From NCBI RefSeq assembly GCF_001315015.1, contig NZ_CP012914.1:2104501-2168500 (forward strand): DNA of 64,000 bases. The letters are read 5' to 3'. Source of the stretch: Azospirillum brasilense (lineage in GTDB: Bacteria; Pseudomonadota; Alphaproteobacteria; Azospirillales; Azospirillaceae). Position 1 is the first letter of the stretch; each line of letters opens with the position of its first letter. Position numbers and translations under genes: made by a program. Positions 15,797-28,491 of the stretch are shown in pieces. Under the pieces are notes generated by a model that saw nothing but the letters and a program-made list of their open reading frames with translations, was not told the DNA's origin and did not search any database.

Positions 15797-18448
15797 TTAC
15801 GCGGCGACCGGCTCGTTGGCGCCCTTGGCCTGAGTGGCGGCGGGCTGGACCACGCCCTGCGGGGCGGGCAGCGGCGCCGGGCGCGGGGTGCCGGCGGGCA
15901 GCATGTCGCCGATCGCGAGGCCCACGGCCATCAGGTTGGGCACGGCCATCGCGGTCAGCAGGATCGCCCACAGCTCCAGCGACAGGGTGCCCAGCGGGTT
16001 GGCGAACCACGCGGTCACCGCGGAGGCCAGCAGCGCACCCGACAGCCAGGCTTCCGGCTTGGCGCAGAAGGCCCCCTGCGTCCGCTTGCCGCCCTTGGCG
16101 GTGACGCGGAAGGCGTCGCGCTTGCGGACCACACCGCGGAGCGCGGCGAGCGCCACCGTGGTGGACAGCGCCATGCCGACGGCGCAGGCCCCGAAGCTCT
16201 CCTTCCACGAGTTGCCGGAGGCGTAGCGCGAGGCCAGCAGGCTCGACCCGGCGCGCAGGACCAGGGCGCCCAGCACCGCGGCGGTGGCCTGGACCGGCGG
16301 CAGGTGCAGCGGCAGGACCAGCGAGGCGAAGGTCCAGGTGACCGCCGCACCGGCGGCCAGGACGCCCACCGCATCAGACCACCAGCGCGCCCAGTTGGTC
16401 AGGTAGCCGATCTTCTGGCCGAGCGTCAGCTCCGTGGCGCCGGGCAGGAACTTGCGCCAGTGGGCGCGCAGGATCTGCGTGGAGCCGAAGACCCAGCGGT
16501 CGCGCTGCTTGCGGAACTGCATGAAGTTGTCGGGGGCGAGGCCCTGGCCGAGACGCTCGTCCGTGTAGGCGGCGCGGTAGCCGGCCGACAGGATGCGGAT
16601 GCCCAGCTCGGTGTCCTCGCAGATGCCCTCTTCCGACCAGCCGCCGACCTGTTCCATGGCGGAGCGGCGCAGCATGATCATCGTGCCGTGGCAGACGAAG
16701 GCCTGGGAGGTCAGACCCTCCTGCATGCCGACGTCGAAGAAGGGGCGGTACTCGGCGGTCATGGCGGCCTTCAGCGGCGTCTCATGGCCGTCGCGGTGCT
16801 CCTGCGGCGCCTGGACGATGCCGACCTGCGGGTCGGCGAAGGTCGGGGCCAGCTTGTTCAGCCAGTCCGGCTCCACCGTGTAGTCGGCGTCGAGCACGGC
16901 GACGATCTCGGCGCGCGGGTCGGTGTGGCGCAGCGCGGCGTTCAGCGCGCCGGCCTTGAAGCCGGAAATCTTCTTGTACCAGTGGAACTTGAACTTCGGA
17001 CCCAGCTCGGCGCACAGCTCCTCGACCGGGCGGACCAGCGCCTCGTCCTCGGTGTTGTTGATGAGGACGACGACCTCGTAGTCCGGGTAATCGACGCGGG
17101 CCAGCGAGGTCAGCGTGGCGGCCAGCACGTCCGGCTGCTCGCGGCAGGCGGCGATGTGCACCGACACCATCGGCTTGTGCTCCGGCACCGCGGGAACCCG
17201 CGGCAGCAGGGCCGGGGCGCGGCCGGTGAACAGGCGGCGGGCCACCTCGGTCAGGTCGGCGAAGGCCACCGACATCATCAGCGCGCCCAGCAGGAAGGCG
17301 GAGCCCCAGGTGGTCGCGGCGCCGAAGGTGAAGTATTCGGCGTAGGCGCCGGCGACGGCCGAGCCGACGCCGAAGCCGACGATGTTGGCGCCCACCGACG
17401 CGGCCAGCGCGTAGGTCATGTTGGTGCGGCGGCGGAAGGCGGCGAAGGCCGACAGGGCGAGGCCGAGGGCCAGCGCAACGGCGGCGCCGGCACGGTCACC
17501 CCAGGGGGCCGGGACGTCGCCGGCCAGCGGCCATTTCGGCGCGCGGTCGGCGTCGAGCACGCCCCAGGTCGGGCCGGGCGAGCCTTCGATGCTGGACTTC
17601 CACACGCCGTCGAACGCCTCGACCACGTTGTAGTCGATGCCGAGCATCCCCGCCTCGGCGGCGAAGTTGCGGACGACGAAAGCCTGGGCCTGCGGCGTCG
17701 GGTAGGCGTCGTGGAAATTCTCGCCGCCCGACGGCCAGCCCACCTCACCCACGAACAGCGGCTTGCCCGGATGCGCCTTGCGCACGGTGTCCAGCCGGTC
17801 GCGGATCCAGGTCAGCGCGCTCTCCACGGGCACGCCTTCCCAGTAGGGCAGGACGTGGACGCCCATGTAGTCGGACGCCGCGATGGTTTCCTTGGCCTTG
17901 ACAATCTCCGACCACACGTCGGCGGTGCCGACCTTGATGTGCTTCGGCACGCCGGCGCGGACGCGGCGGATGTAGGAGGCCAGCTCCGCGTCGGTCAGCT
18001 CGGCGCGCAGCAGCGTCTCGTTGCCGACCACGACGCGCTCGATGCCGCGCACAGTGCGGGACAGGACGATGGCGCGGGCGACCTCACGCTCGTTGCGGGC
18101 CTTGTCGTCGCTGAGCCAGACGCCCAGCGTGACGTCCAGGCCATGCTTGGCCGCGATGGCCGGCACGTCACCCTGGGAGCCCAGCGTTGAGTAGGTGCGG
18201 ACACCGTCGGCGAAGCCGGCGATGGCGGTCATGTCGCGGTCCAGTTCCACCGCATCGACCACCGGCTGGTGGTTCGGGTCATAGCTGCGGCCCGACGGGG
18301 AGTAGGAGACGGATTCGATGCGACCCGGCACGGCGTCCACAGGAGTGGGCGCGTTGCGCCAGGACCAGAAGGACGCGTGGCCGGCAGTCACGGCGAGCAT
18401 CGCCGCGGCCAAGGCCGCAGACCGGATCGAACGCTTCGGGTTGCTCAT
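15797..18448 (-). CDS. GH17-GT2 fusion beta-glucan synthase (NdvB-like)
   Basis: An 883-residue membrane enzyme. Residues about 40-340 form a glycoside hydrolase 17 domain with its acid/base Glu144 (VVVGNE) and nucleophile Glu235 (GEVGWPS). After two to three membrane helices comes a family 2 glycosyltransferase (about 450-700) with LDADYTVE, EDTELGIRI and the processive QRDRW motif, then further helices. The GH17-plus-GT2 design is known from the Bradyrhizobium and Pseudomonas NdvB proteins, which make cyclic beta-1,3(-1,6)-glucans in the periplasm. The likely product is an osmoregulated or matrix glucan. Start taken at the ATG at 18448, with no obvious ribosome site. Convergent with the secreted-repeat genes. 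Confidence 0.87.
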   Translation of the reverse strand: MSNPKRSIRSAALAAAMLAVTAGHASFWSWRNAPTPVDAVPGRIESVSYSPSGRSYDPNHQPVVDAVELDRDMTAIAGFADGVRTYSTLGSQGDVPAIAAKHGLDVTLGVWLSDDKARNEREVARAIVLSRTVRGIERVVVGNETLLRAELTDAELASYIRRVRAGVPKHIKVGTADVWSEIVKAKETIAASDYMGVHVLPYWEGVPVESALTWIRDRLDTVRKAHPGKPLFVGEVGWPSGGENFHDAYPTPQAQAFVVRNFAAEAGMLGIDYNVVEAFDGVWKSSIEGSPGPTWGVLDADRAPKWPLAGDVPAPWGDRAGAAVALALGLALSAFAAFRRRTNMTYALAASVGANIVGFGVGSAVAGAYAEYFTFGAATTWGSAFLLGALMMSVAFADLTEVARRLFTGRAPALLPRVPAVPEHKPMVSVHIAACREQPDVLAATLTSLARVDYPDYEVVVLINNTEDEALVRPVEELCAELGPKFKFHWYKKISGFKAGALNAALRHTDPRAEIVAVLDADYTVEPDWLNKLAPTFADPQVGIVQAPQEHRDGHETPLKAAMTAEYRPFFDVGMQEGLTSQAFVCHGTMIMLRRSAMEQVGGWSEEGICEDTELGIRILSAGYRAAYTDERLGQGLAPDNFMQFRKQRDRWVFGSTQILRAHWRKFLPGATELTLGQKIGYLTNWARWWSDAVGVLAAGAAVTWTFASLVLPLHLPPVQATAAVLGALVLRAGSSLLASRYASGNSWKESFGACAVGMALSTTVALAALRGVVRKRDAFRVTAKGGKRTQGAFCAKPEAWLSGALLASAVTAWFANPLGTLSLELWAILLTAMAVPNLMAVGLAIGDMLPAGTPRPAPLPAPQGVVQPAATQAKGANEPVAA

Positions 18449-18639
18449 GTGGGGATTTCGCAAGCCTGGGTAGGATGGGTGGCGGGCGCCACCGGACACA
18501 CAGACGAACGTGCGCTGCAAAAAACTATTCCCACGCCTTTCCCGATTTTTTTCGGGTGGCTGCAGGGATTACCGAATTGGGAACGGCCGCCGTCCCGCTC
18601 CTGTTGGCATCTCCAACCGCAACGACGGGAGACGACGAA

Positions 18640-18903
18640 ATGACCGGCAAAAAGGTCGATGTGACCGCGCTGGAGGAAACGATGGACGAGGTGGTCGAAA
18701 CCCTCGACCTCGCCGAGCAGGCCGCCGGCTATGTCCGCAAGGAAAGCAGCGACCCCATGGACCAAGCCCGCGCCGCCGCCGTGCAGAAGCAGGCCGAAGC
18801 CATGCTTGACGCCGCCGAACAGGCGGCCGCCAGCGGCGAACGGCCACAGCGCAGCAACCCCTCTCCCCTGCCGGGCATGCGCCGCCCGCCGCTGGTGAAT
18901 TGA
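18640..18903 (+). CDS. small helical hypothetical protein
   Basis: An 87-residue acidic, Ala/Glu-rich protein (EETMDEVVETLDLAEQAAGYV, then QKQAEAMLDAAEQAAASGE) likely to form two long helices or a coiled coil. There is no signal peptide or membrane segment. GGAGA lies seven bases upstream of the ATG, and codon use matches the neighbours, which supports a real gene. I recognise no family. It is divergent from the glucan synthase and followed by repeat element B. Confidence 0.6.
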   Translation: MTGKKVDVTALEETMDEVVETLDLAEQAAGYVRKESSDPMDQARAAAVQKQAEAMLDAAEQAAASGERPQRSNPSPLPGMRRPPLVN

Positions 18904-18920
18904 ACGTACTGGAAACCTTG

Positions 18921-19021
18921 GCCCCCTCCCCGACCCTCCCCCGCTCTGCGGGAGAGGGTGCCTTCCGCGAAGCGGCGGCAATCCCCTCCACCTCGCAGAG
19001 GGGGAGGGTTAGGGAGGGGGC
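18921..19021. repeat. long inverted repeat (REP-like element, copy B)
   Basis: A 101-bp element whose outer arms (from 18921 and back from 19021) are reverse complements apart from a few bases and match the arms of copy A at 13723-13810, including the CCCTCCCC and GGTTAGGGAGGGGG stretches. The centre differs (GCGGGAGAGGGTGCC and a CGCGAAGCGG mini-hairpin). It lies between convergent genes and may also help end transcription. Confidence 0.85.
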
Positions 19022-19030
19022 AGAGGTCGC

Positions 19031-19813
19031 CTATTTTCCTTCGACCGACTTTTGCTCAGCCGACGCCCCACCCGCCATCCGCCCCTGCCCCTCCGGGCAC
19101 AGCTCCAGCAGGACACACCGTTCACAGGCCGGGTTGCGGTAAAAGCAGACCCGCTGCCCGTGCAGCATCATCACCTCGTGATGGTCGTAGATCTGCTGGG
19201 CCGTCCACTCCGGGGGAAGCCGCGCCTCCAGGATGGTGTGCGACGGGCCGACCGCCACGCTGGGCGGGATCAGCCCGGTGCGCACCGCGACGCGGTGATG
19301 GTGGCTGTCCACCGGCAAAGCGGGACGGCGCAGGCTGCTGAAGCTCATCACCGCGGCGCTGGTCTTCGGGCCGACCCCGGGAAGCGCCTGCAGCCAGGCC
19401 CGCGCCTCCGGCACGGTCATCTCCGCCAGAAAATCCAGGGAAAGCTCGCCGCGCAGCTCGGTGATCCGCCGCAGGATCGCTTGGATGCGGGGCGCCTTCT
19501 GCTCCGGCCACGTCACACCGGCAATGGTTGCCTCGACCTCCGCCGGGTCGGCGTCGCGGACGGCGGCCCAATCCTCTCCCCAACGCGCCCGCAAGGCGCG
19601 GAAGGCCGCCCCCGAGGCCGCGTTGCGCGTGCGGTGCGACAACAGCGAGGACACCAGCTCGCTGAGCGGGTCGAGCGCGCGGAAATAGGTGATCGGGCAG
19701 CCGAAGATCAGGCAGAGCCGGCGGTGGATCTCCAACAGCTTCTCATCGGGCAAAGCCGCGGGCGACAGGGCAAAGGACGCCTGATCGTCGTTGGCCTTGA
19801 GACGGCGCTTCAC
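19031..19813 (-). CDS. endonuclease III-like HhH-GPD DNA glycosylase
   Basis: A 260-residue base-excision repair enzyme. It shows the helix-hairpin-helix LPGVGPKTSAAVM with the catalytic Lys150, the conserved Asp169 (PVDSHHHRV), and a [4Fe-4S] loop C223-x6-C230-x2-C233-x5-C239. This is the endonuclease III arrangement, so it should excise oxidised pyrimidines and nick abasic sites. The identity differs enough from classical Nth (HHHRV instead of THIFRV, for example) that it may be a paralogue with another substrate. The GTG start overlaps the stop of the upstream unknown gene (GTGA), so the pair is translationally coupled. Confidence 0.85.
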   Translation of the reverse strand: MKRRLKANDDQASFALSPAALPDEKLLEIHRRLCLIFGCPITYFRALDPLSELVSSLLSHRTRNAASGAAFRALRARWGEDWAAVRDADPAEVEATIAGVTWPEQKAPRIQAILRRITELRGELSLDFLAEMTVPEARAWLQALPGVGPKTSAAVMSFSSLRRPALPVDSHHHRVAVRTGLIPPSVAVGPSHTILEARLPPEWTAQQIYDHHEVMMLHGQRVCFYRNPACERCVLLELCPEGQGRMAGGASAEQKSVEGK

Positions 19814-20349
19814 GGGGCCGTCACACCGCCGGATCGGCCGCCCTCCGGCAGCATCAGCCCCTCGTCCGCCGCCATGGCCCGGGCGCGGGGGTCGGCCTGC
19901 ACGGCGCGGGCAGTGCTGCGGGCGCGCTCCTGGACCCGACGGAAGGCGCGGAGCAGGGCCTGAGCCTCCGCCCGCTCCTGCGCGTCGCGCCGCGACTCCG
20001 CCGCTTCCGACGCGGCGATCTTGCCGGCGGTGGAGCGTTGCGTTTCGCTGTAGCCGAACAGGCCGGGCTCCCAGCGCTTCAGGTTGGCGTAGGCCAGGGC
20101 GCGGGCGGAGCCGTCCAGCCCCTGCCCCTCCCCCCAGGCGGCGCGGGCGGCGTGCAGTTCGTCGGCCAGCACCCGTTGGGGCGGGCGCGGCGGCGGTGGT
20201 GGCGGCTGGTGCAGCCGGGTGCGCGCCGCCTTCAGGGCGGCCACGCGGTCCGGATCGTCGCGCCAACGGCGGGCGTCCGCGGCGGCGTCGCGCCACGCGC
20301 CGATGAGCCGTTCCGGATCGGGTGCGGTGTCCCGCTTCGTCGATGCCAT
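19810..20349 (-). CDS. hypothetical protein coupled to the DNA glycosylase
   Basis: A 179-residue soluble protein, rich in Arg and Ala, with a poly-proline stretch near residues 49-59 (HQPPPPPPRPPQ) and a long charged helix in the second half (SRRDAQERAEAQALLRAFRRVQERARS). I recognise no family. It shares a GTGA overlap with the endonuclease III-like gene, so a role in DNA handling is possible, but only by position. It begins 108 bp after the helicase gene on the same strand. Confidence 0.7.
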   Translation of the reverse strand: MASTKRDTAPDPERLIGAWRDAAADARRWRDDPDRVAALKAARTRLHQPPPPPPRPPQRVLADELHAARAAWGEGQGLDGSARALAYANLKRWEPGLFGYSETQRSTAGKIAASEAAESRRDAQERAEAQALLRAFRRVQERARSTARAVQADPRARAMAADEGLMLPEGGRSGGVTAP

Positions 20350-20457
20350 GGCCCTCCCCGTTGCAAGGGAAACGAACGCAATGCTTTCGTCGTCAAGGAT
20401 CTATGCCATGGTGCCGCAAAGGCCAGACCGGGAAGGGCGGTAATCCCGAGGGTGCGG

Positions 20458-23850
<3,393 letters not shown>

Positions 23851-23982
23851 GGGCCGGAAGGGATACCGAGAAAGCAGAACGGGTCAGGAACGGGGGCGTC
23901 GGTATAAGCCCACACCATGCCCCGTCGCAAGCCCGCTCTCAACCCTCAACCGACGCCCCAAGGCAAACATTCCGGTTGCCAA

Positions 23983-24006
23983 GTCCAGGGAAGACCAACC
24001 CTGGAC
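23983..24006. other. intergenic inverted repeat after the PAP2 gene
   Basis: A perfect 8-bp inverted repeat GTCCAGGG/CCCTGGAC with an 8-nt loop, 30 bp beyond the PAP2 stop codon. There is no T-run, so it is either a weak terminator or a protein-binding site. Confidence 0.4.
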
Positions 24007-24036
24007 GCTCGTTGCATCCGGCAAGGAAAACGCACC

Positions 24037-24690
24037 TTAAAGCCGCTCAAGGAAACTGTTCAGCGGCGGCATCGGACCGCAGACCGGAGATTCCTCACGG
24101 AGCAGATAGGCGAAATGCTTCAGCATCGGTTCGGCGTTGGTGCGGTCGCCGAGCGCGTAGGTGGCAACGCCGAACAGAACGACCAGGGCGAGGACCAGCG
24201 GGCTGAGGTTCAGGCGCGACGGAGTCATCCGGTTGAAGCTCTGCGCGAAGGCCGCCACCGCCAGCCCGCCGAGGACGAGGCCGACCACCACCTCCGTCAC
24301 CGAATGGTAGCGCAGCAGGATGCGCGAGGCCGCCACGCCCACCACCAGCCCGAGGGCGCCGAGGACCACCACGCCGCGCCGCCAGCCGTCCAGCGAACGC
24401 GCCGCCATCACCCCGACCGCCCCGTAGACGGCGGCGGCGAGGGCGGCATGGCCGCTGGGGCTGGTCAGCCGGTCGTCGAACAGGCGGATGCCGCAGGCGT
24501 GGCCCAGGATCTTCAGAAGCGCCACCGAGCCCATCAGCATGGCCAGCACGGCCAGCCAGCGCGCCGCCGAGACCGCCGAATGGCGGCGCCACAGCATCAC
24601 GATCAGGATGCCCGCCACCGGCAGCACGAAGGACGTGCTGCCGAGAAGCGAGATCGCCTTGTTGACGTGCCAGAGGTTCAGATGTCCCAC
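24037..24690 (-). CDS. PAP2-family membrane phosphatase
   Basis: A 217-residue protein with about six hydrophobic segments and the acid-phosphatase core: PSGHAALAAAVYG (motif 2, catalytic His) and SRILLRYHSVTEVVVG (motif 3; the final Asp of the usual HxxxD is Glu). Motif 1 is weak (KILGHACGIR). Relatives dephosphorylate lipid phosphates such as undecaprenyl or phosphatidyl phosphate at the outer face of the inner membrane. The start is a GTG at 24690 with GAGGA just upstream, 23 bp after the stop of the preceding periplasmic-protein gene, so the two form an operon. Confidence 0.8.
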   Translation of the reverse strand: MGHLNLWHVNKAISLLGSTSFVLPVAGILIVMLWRRHSAVSAARWLAVLAMLMGSVALLKILGHACGIRLFDDRLTSPSGHAALAAAVYGAVGVMAARSLDGWRRGVVVLGALGLVVGVAASRILLRYHSVTEVVVGLVLGGLAVAAFAQSFNRMTPSRLNLSPLVLALVVLFGVATYALGDRTNAEPMLKHFAYLLREESPVCGPMPPLNSFLERL

Positions 24691-24713
24691 GGTCCTCGCC
24701 GCTCCCTTTCCGT

Positions 24714-25226
24714 TCAGCGCATGCGAACGAGCATTCCGTCCCGGTAGTTCCAGGCCGCCGTGCTCTTTCCGTCGGTCGCGGGCAGCGAGACGGTCAGCGT
24801 GCGGTCGGCCTGCTCCACCTTCGGCGCGTCGCTGCAGGTCCCGAACGGCAGCGAGACGGAGGCCTTGGTCCCGCCGAGGTCGAGCACACGGAAGCGCGCG
24901 GCGCATTTGCCGTCCACGCTCTCCTGAAGCAGCACCAGCCAGCGCCCTTCCATGTTGTAGGCGTTCACGAAGGACAGGGTGCGCCCCTCGCGGTCCTCGT
25001 AGACGACGCGGTCGTTGACAGTCACCTGGATGACCTTCGGGCCGAGTTCGACCATCTGGACGACCTCGTTGCCGATGGCCGCGGACACCAGGACCGCGGC
25101 GCCGGACCGGTCGTCCGCCGCCTGTGCCGTCGCGATTGCCACCGCCCCGATCGTTGCCGTCACGGAAAGCGCCGTCAGCAACCCCACCGGCCCCATAACG
25201 GCGCGGCTCAGAAACGTCATGCCCAT
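24714..25226 (-). CDS. periplasmic hypothetical protein
   Basis: A 170-residue exported protein. It has a long signal segment (VMGPVGLLTALSVTATIGAVAIATA, cleavage near AQAA) and a beta-rich body with two Cys far apart (in GKCAARF and FGTCSDAP) that may pair. Its ending MLVRMR is followed closely by the PAP2 gene. I recognise no family. The start at the ATG at 25226 (MGMTFLS) is supported by GAGA six bases upstream. Confidence 0.68.
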   Translation of the reverse strand: MGMTFLSRAVMGPVGLLTALSVTATIGAVAIATAQAADDRSGAAVLVSAAIGNEVVQMVELGPKVIQVTVNDRVVYEDREGRTLSFVNAYNMEGRWLVLLQESVDGKCAARFRVLDLGGTKASVSLPFGTCSDAPKVEQADRTLTVSLPATDGKSTAAWNYRDGMLVRMR

Positions 25227-25432
25227 AGCTGTTCTCGAATGCCCTTCTGGCTGGTCGCTCTCCACGCCAAGGTAAGCCCAACCGCCGCCATTCTGTAGTC
25301 CGTCAAAGGGCTGACCTCCCCTTGCCGGAAAAATTTCACGGGCCGGACGATTTTGGTTGCCTTCCGGTCACGGCCCGATTAAAAACCGCGCCACCGCAGA
25401 CGACGGCCTCGCCGCCGCCGCGGCAGAGAGAA

Positions 25433-25509
25433 GCGCCCGTAGCTCAGCTGGATAGAGCACCAGACTACGAATCTGGGGGTCAGGAGTTCGAATCTCTTCG
25501 GGCGCGCCA
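25433..25509 (+). tRNA. tRNA-Arg (anticodon ACG)
   Basis: A complete 77-nt cloverleaf with CCA encoded. The acceptor stem GCGCCCG pairs perfectly with CGGGCGC, the D arm is GCTC/GAGC, the anticodon stem CCAGA/TCTGG carries loop CTACGAA (anticodon ACG at 25467-25469), and the T arm has TTCGAAT. The first anticodon base would be converted to inosine to read CGU/CGC/CGA. Confidence 0.97.
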
Positions 25510-25634
25510 CTCTCCTCTTCTTGCAAAAGCTTGCAAAACCCTCCCCAGAAAGTTCTGCTGAACGCGGTTGGATCATTTGGTCCGACGGCGCTTTCGCCGT
25601 TTCCAGCGTGTGCGCTGAACCGAAGGGAACGGTC

Positions 25635-26114
25635 ATGACGGGACCAGTCACAGCCACATCGCTGACGGAAGACGAGTTGCCGGCGCTCGTCACCCTTCTC
25701 GCCTCCGAAGGGTTGCCGAACGAGGACGTCGCCACCGCGGGGCGGCGCTTCTGGCGCCTGGACGATCCCGACGGGCATGTGGGCTATGGCGGTCTGGAGC
25801 TTTATGAACGCGACGGGCTGCTCCGCTCGGTCGTCGTTCTGCCGGAGCGGCGCCGCAGGGGCGACGGGCGCCGGGTGGCGGAGGCGATTTGCCGAGAGGC
25901 CGTGGCGCTCGGTCTGGACCGGTTGTGGCTGCTGACCACAGGGGCCGCCGGCTTCTTCGAACGCATCGGCTTCACGCGCGCGGAGCGCGGCGACGCGCCG
26001 CCAGCCATCCGCGCCAGCGCGCAATTCGCCAGGCTGTGCCCCGGCAGCGCCGCCTGCCTGCGCCGCGACCTCACCTCGCCTGCGGCGGGAATGGGCGATC
26101 AGCGCTGCATGTAA
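25635..26114 (+). CDS. arsN2: ArsN2-type GNAT acetyltransferase
   Basis: A 159-residue GNAT enzyme with the acetyl-CoA loop in PERRRRGDGRRV, LWLLTTGAAGFFERIGF, and the typical ending APPAIRASAQFARLCPGSAACLR. The PxAIxxTxxFxxLCPxSAxCM-like end is the mark of ArsN2 proteins found in arsenic operons, where they are linked to resistance. No ars operon is adjacent: it lies between two tRNA genes, and the only arsenate reductase gene here is 12 kb away. GAAGGGAA precedes the ATG at 25635. Confidence 0.8.
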   Translation: MTGPVTATSLTEDELPALVTLLASEGLPNEDVATAGRRFWRLDDPDGHVGYGGLELYERDGLLRSVVVLPERRRRGDGRRVAEAICREAVALGLDRLWLLTTGAAGFFERIGFTRAERGDAPPAIRASAQFARLCPGSAACLRRDLTSPAAGMGDQRCM

Positions 26115-26119
26115 GGGAA

Positions 26120-26195
26120 TGGTGGGCCCGGCCGGATTCGAACCGACGACAACACCGTTATGAGCGGCGCGTTCTAACCGCTGAACTACAGGCCC
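26120..26195 (-). tRNA. tRNA with CAT anticodon, probably tRNA-Ile2
   Basis: A 76-nt cloverleaf with encoded CCA. Acceptor GGGCCTG pairs with CGGGCCC (one G-T), D arm GTTC/GAAC, anticodon stem CGCCG/CGGTG with loop CTCATAA, T arm GTCGG-TTCGAAT-CCGGC. The purine discriminator, the GGGCCTGTAG start and the CTCATAA loop resemble tRNA-Ile2, whose C34 is modified to lysidine, more than elongator tRNA-Met; the latter cannot be excluded. Confidence 0.92.
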
Positions 26196-26262
26196 CCACC
26201 GAGGGATGCCGAATGTGCCCAGAACAGGGAGCTTATGCAACCCCGTTTGATGCCGTCCAAAG

Positions 26263-26295
26263 CCCAAAATGAAAACAGGGGACCCGAAGGTCCCC
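26263..26295 (-). terminator. probable terminator of the rpoD operon
   Basis: A 7-bp stem (GGGGACC at 26278-26284 with GGTCCCC at 26289-26295), followed on the minus strand by TGTTTTCATTTT. It starts 50 bp past the rpoD stop codon. Confidence 0.7.
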
Positions 26296-26344
26296 CGCTT
26301 TCCTTACGACCGCATTCCGTGTGGAGCGTGCGCTCCCGGAACCC

Positions 26345-28306
<1,962 letters not shown>

Positions 28307-28331
28307 GCGATCGATGCCCCCGCATTACCCC

Positions 28332-28337
28332 ATTATA
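28332..28337 (-). promoter_or_regulatory. candidate internal promoter -10 box for rpoD
   Basis: TATAAT on the minus strand, about 26 bp before the rpoD start codon and within the 185-bp dnaG-rpoD gap. No convincing -35 element is seen, so a short leader transcript is only likely, not shown. Confidence 0.4.
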
Positions 28338-28491
28338 AAAACCCATAGCACGCATCGCAGCGGCCCCCCGCTGTCGATCCGCACCTGCTTAAACCGGTTG
28401 TGAACCGTTCCGGACCGTGTCCGGCCAGACCCCTCCAGGTCTCATTCCCTCCGGCCCTTCCCTTCCGCACCACGCCCGGCGGCGCCGGCCG

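Noticed and set aside
23917..24060. A possible small gene from the ATG at 23917 with TATAAG upstream
   Set aside because: The frame runs on without a stop into the antisense of the PAP2 gene, has no ribosome site and no recognisable protein.
25433..26195. The arsN2 segment as an island bounded by tRNA attachment sites
   Set aside because: The two tRNAs differ in sequence and face opposite ways, and no repeated tRNA end or integrase is present; insertion by other means cannot be judged.
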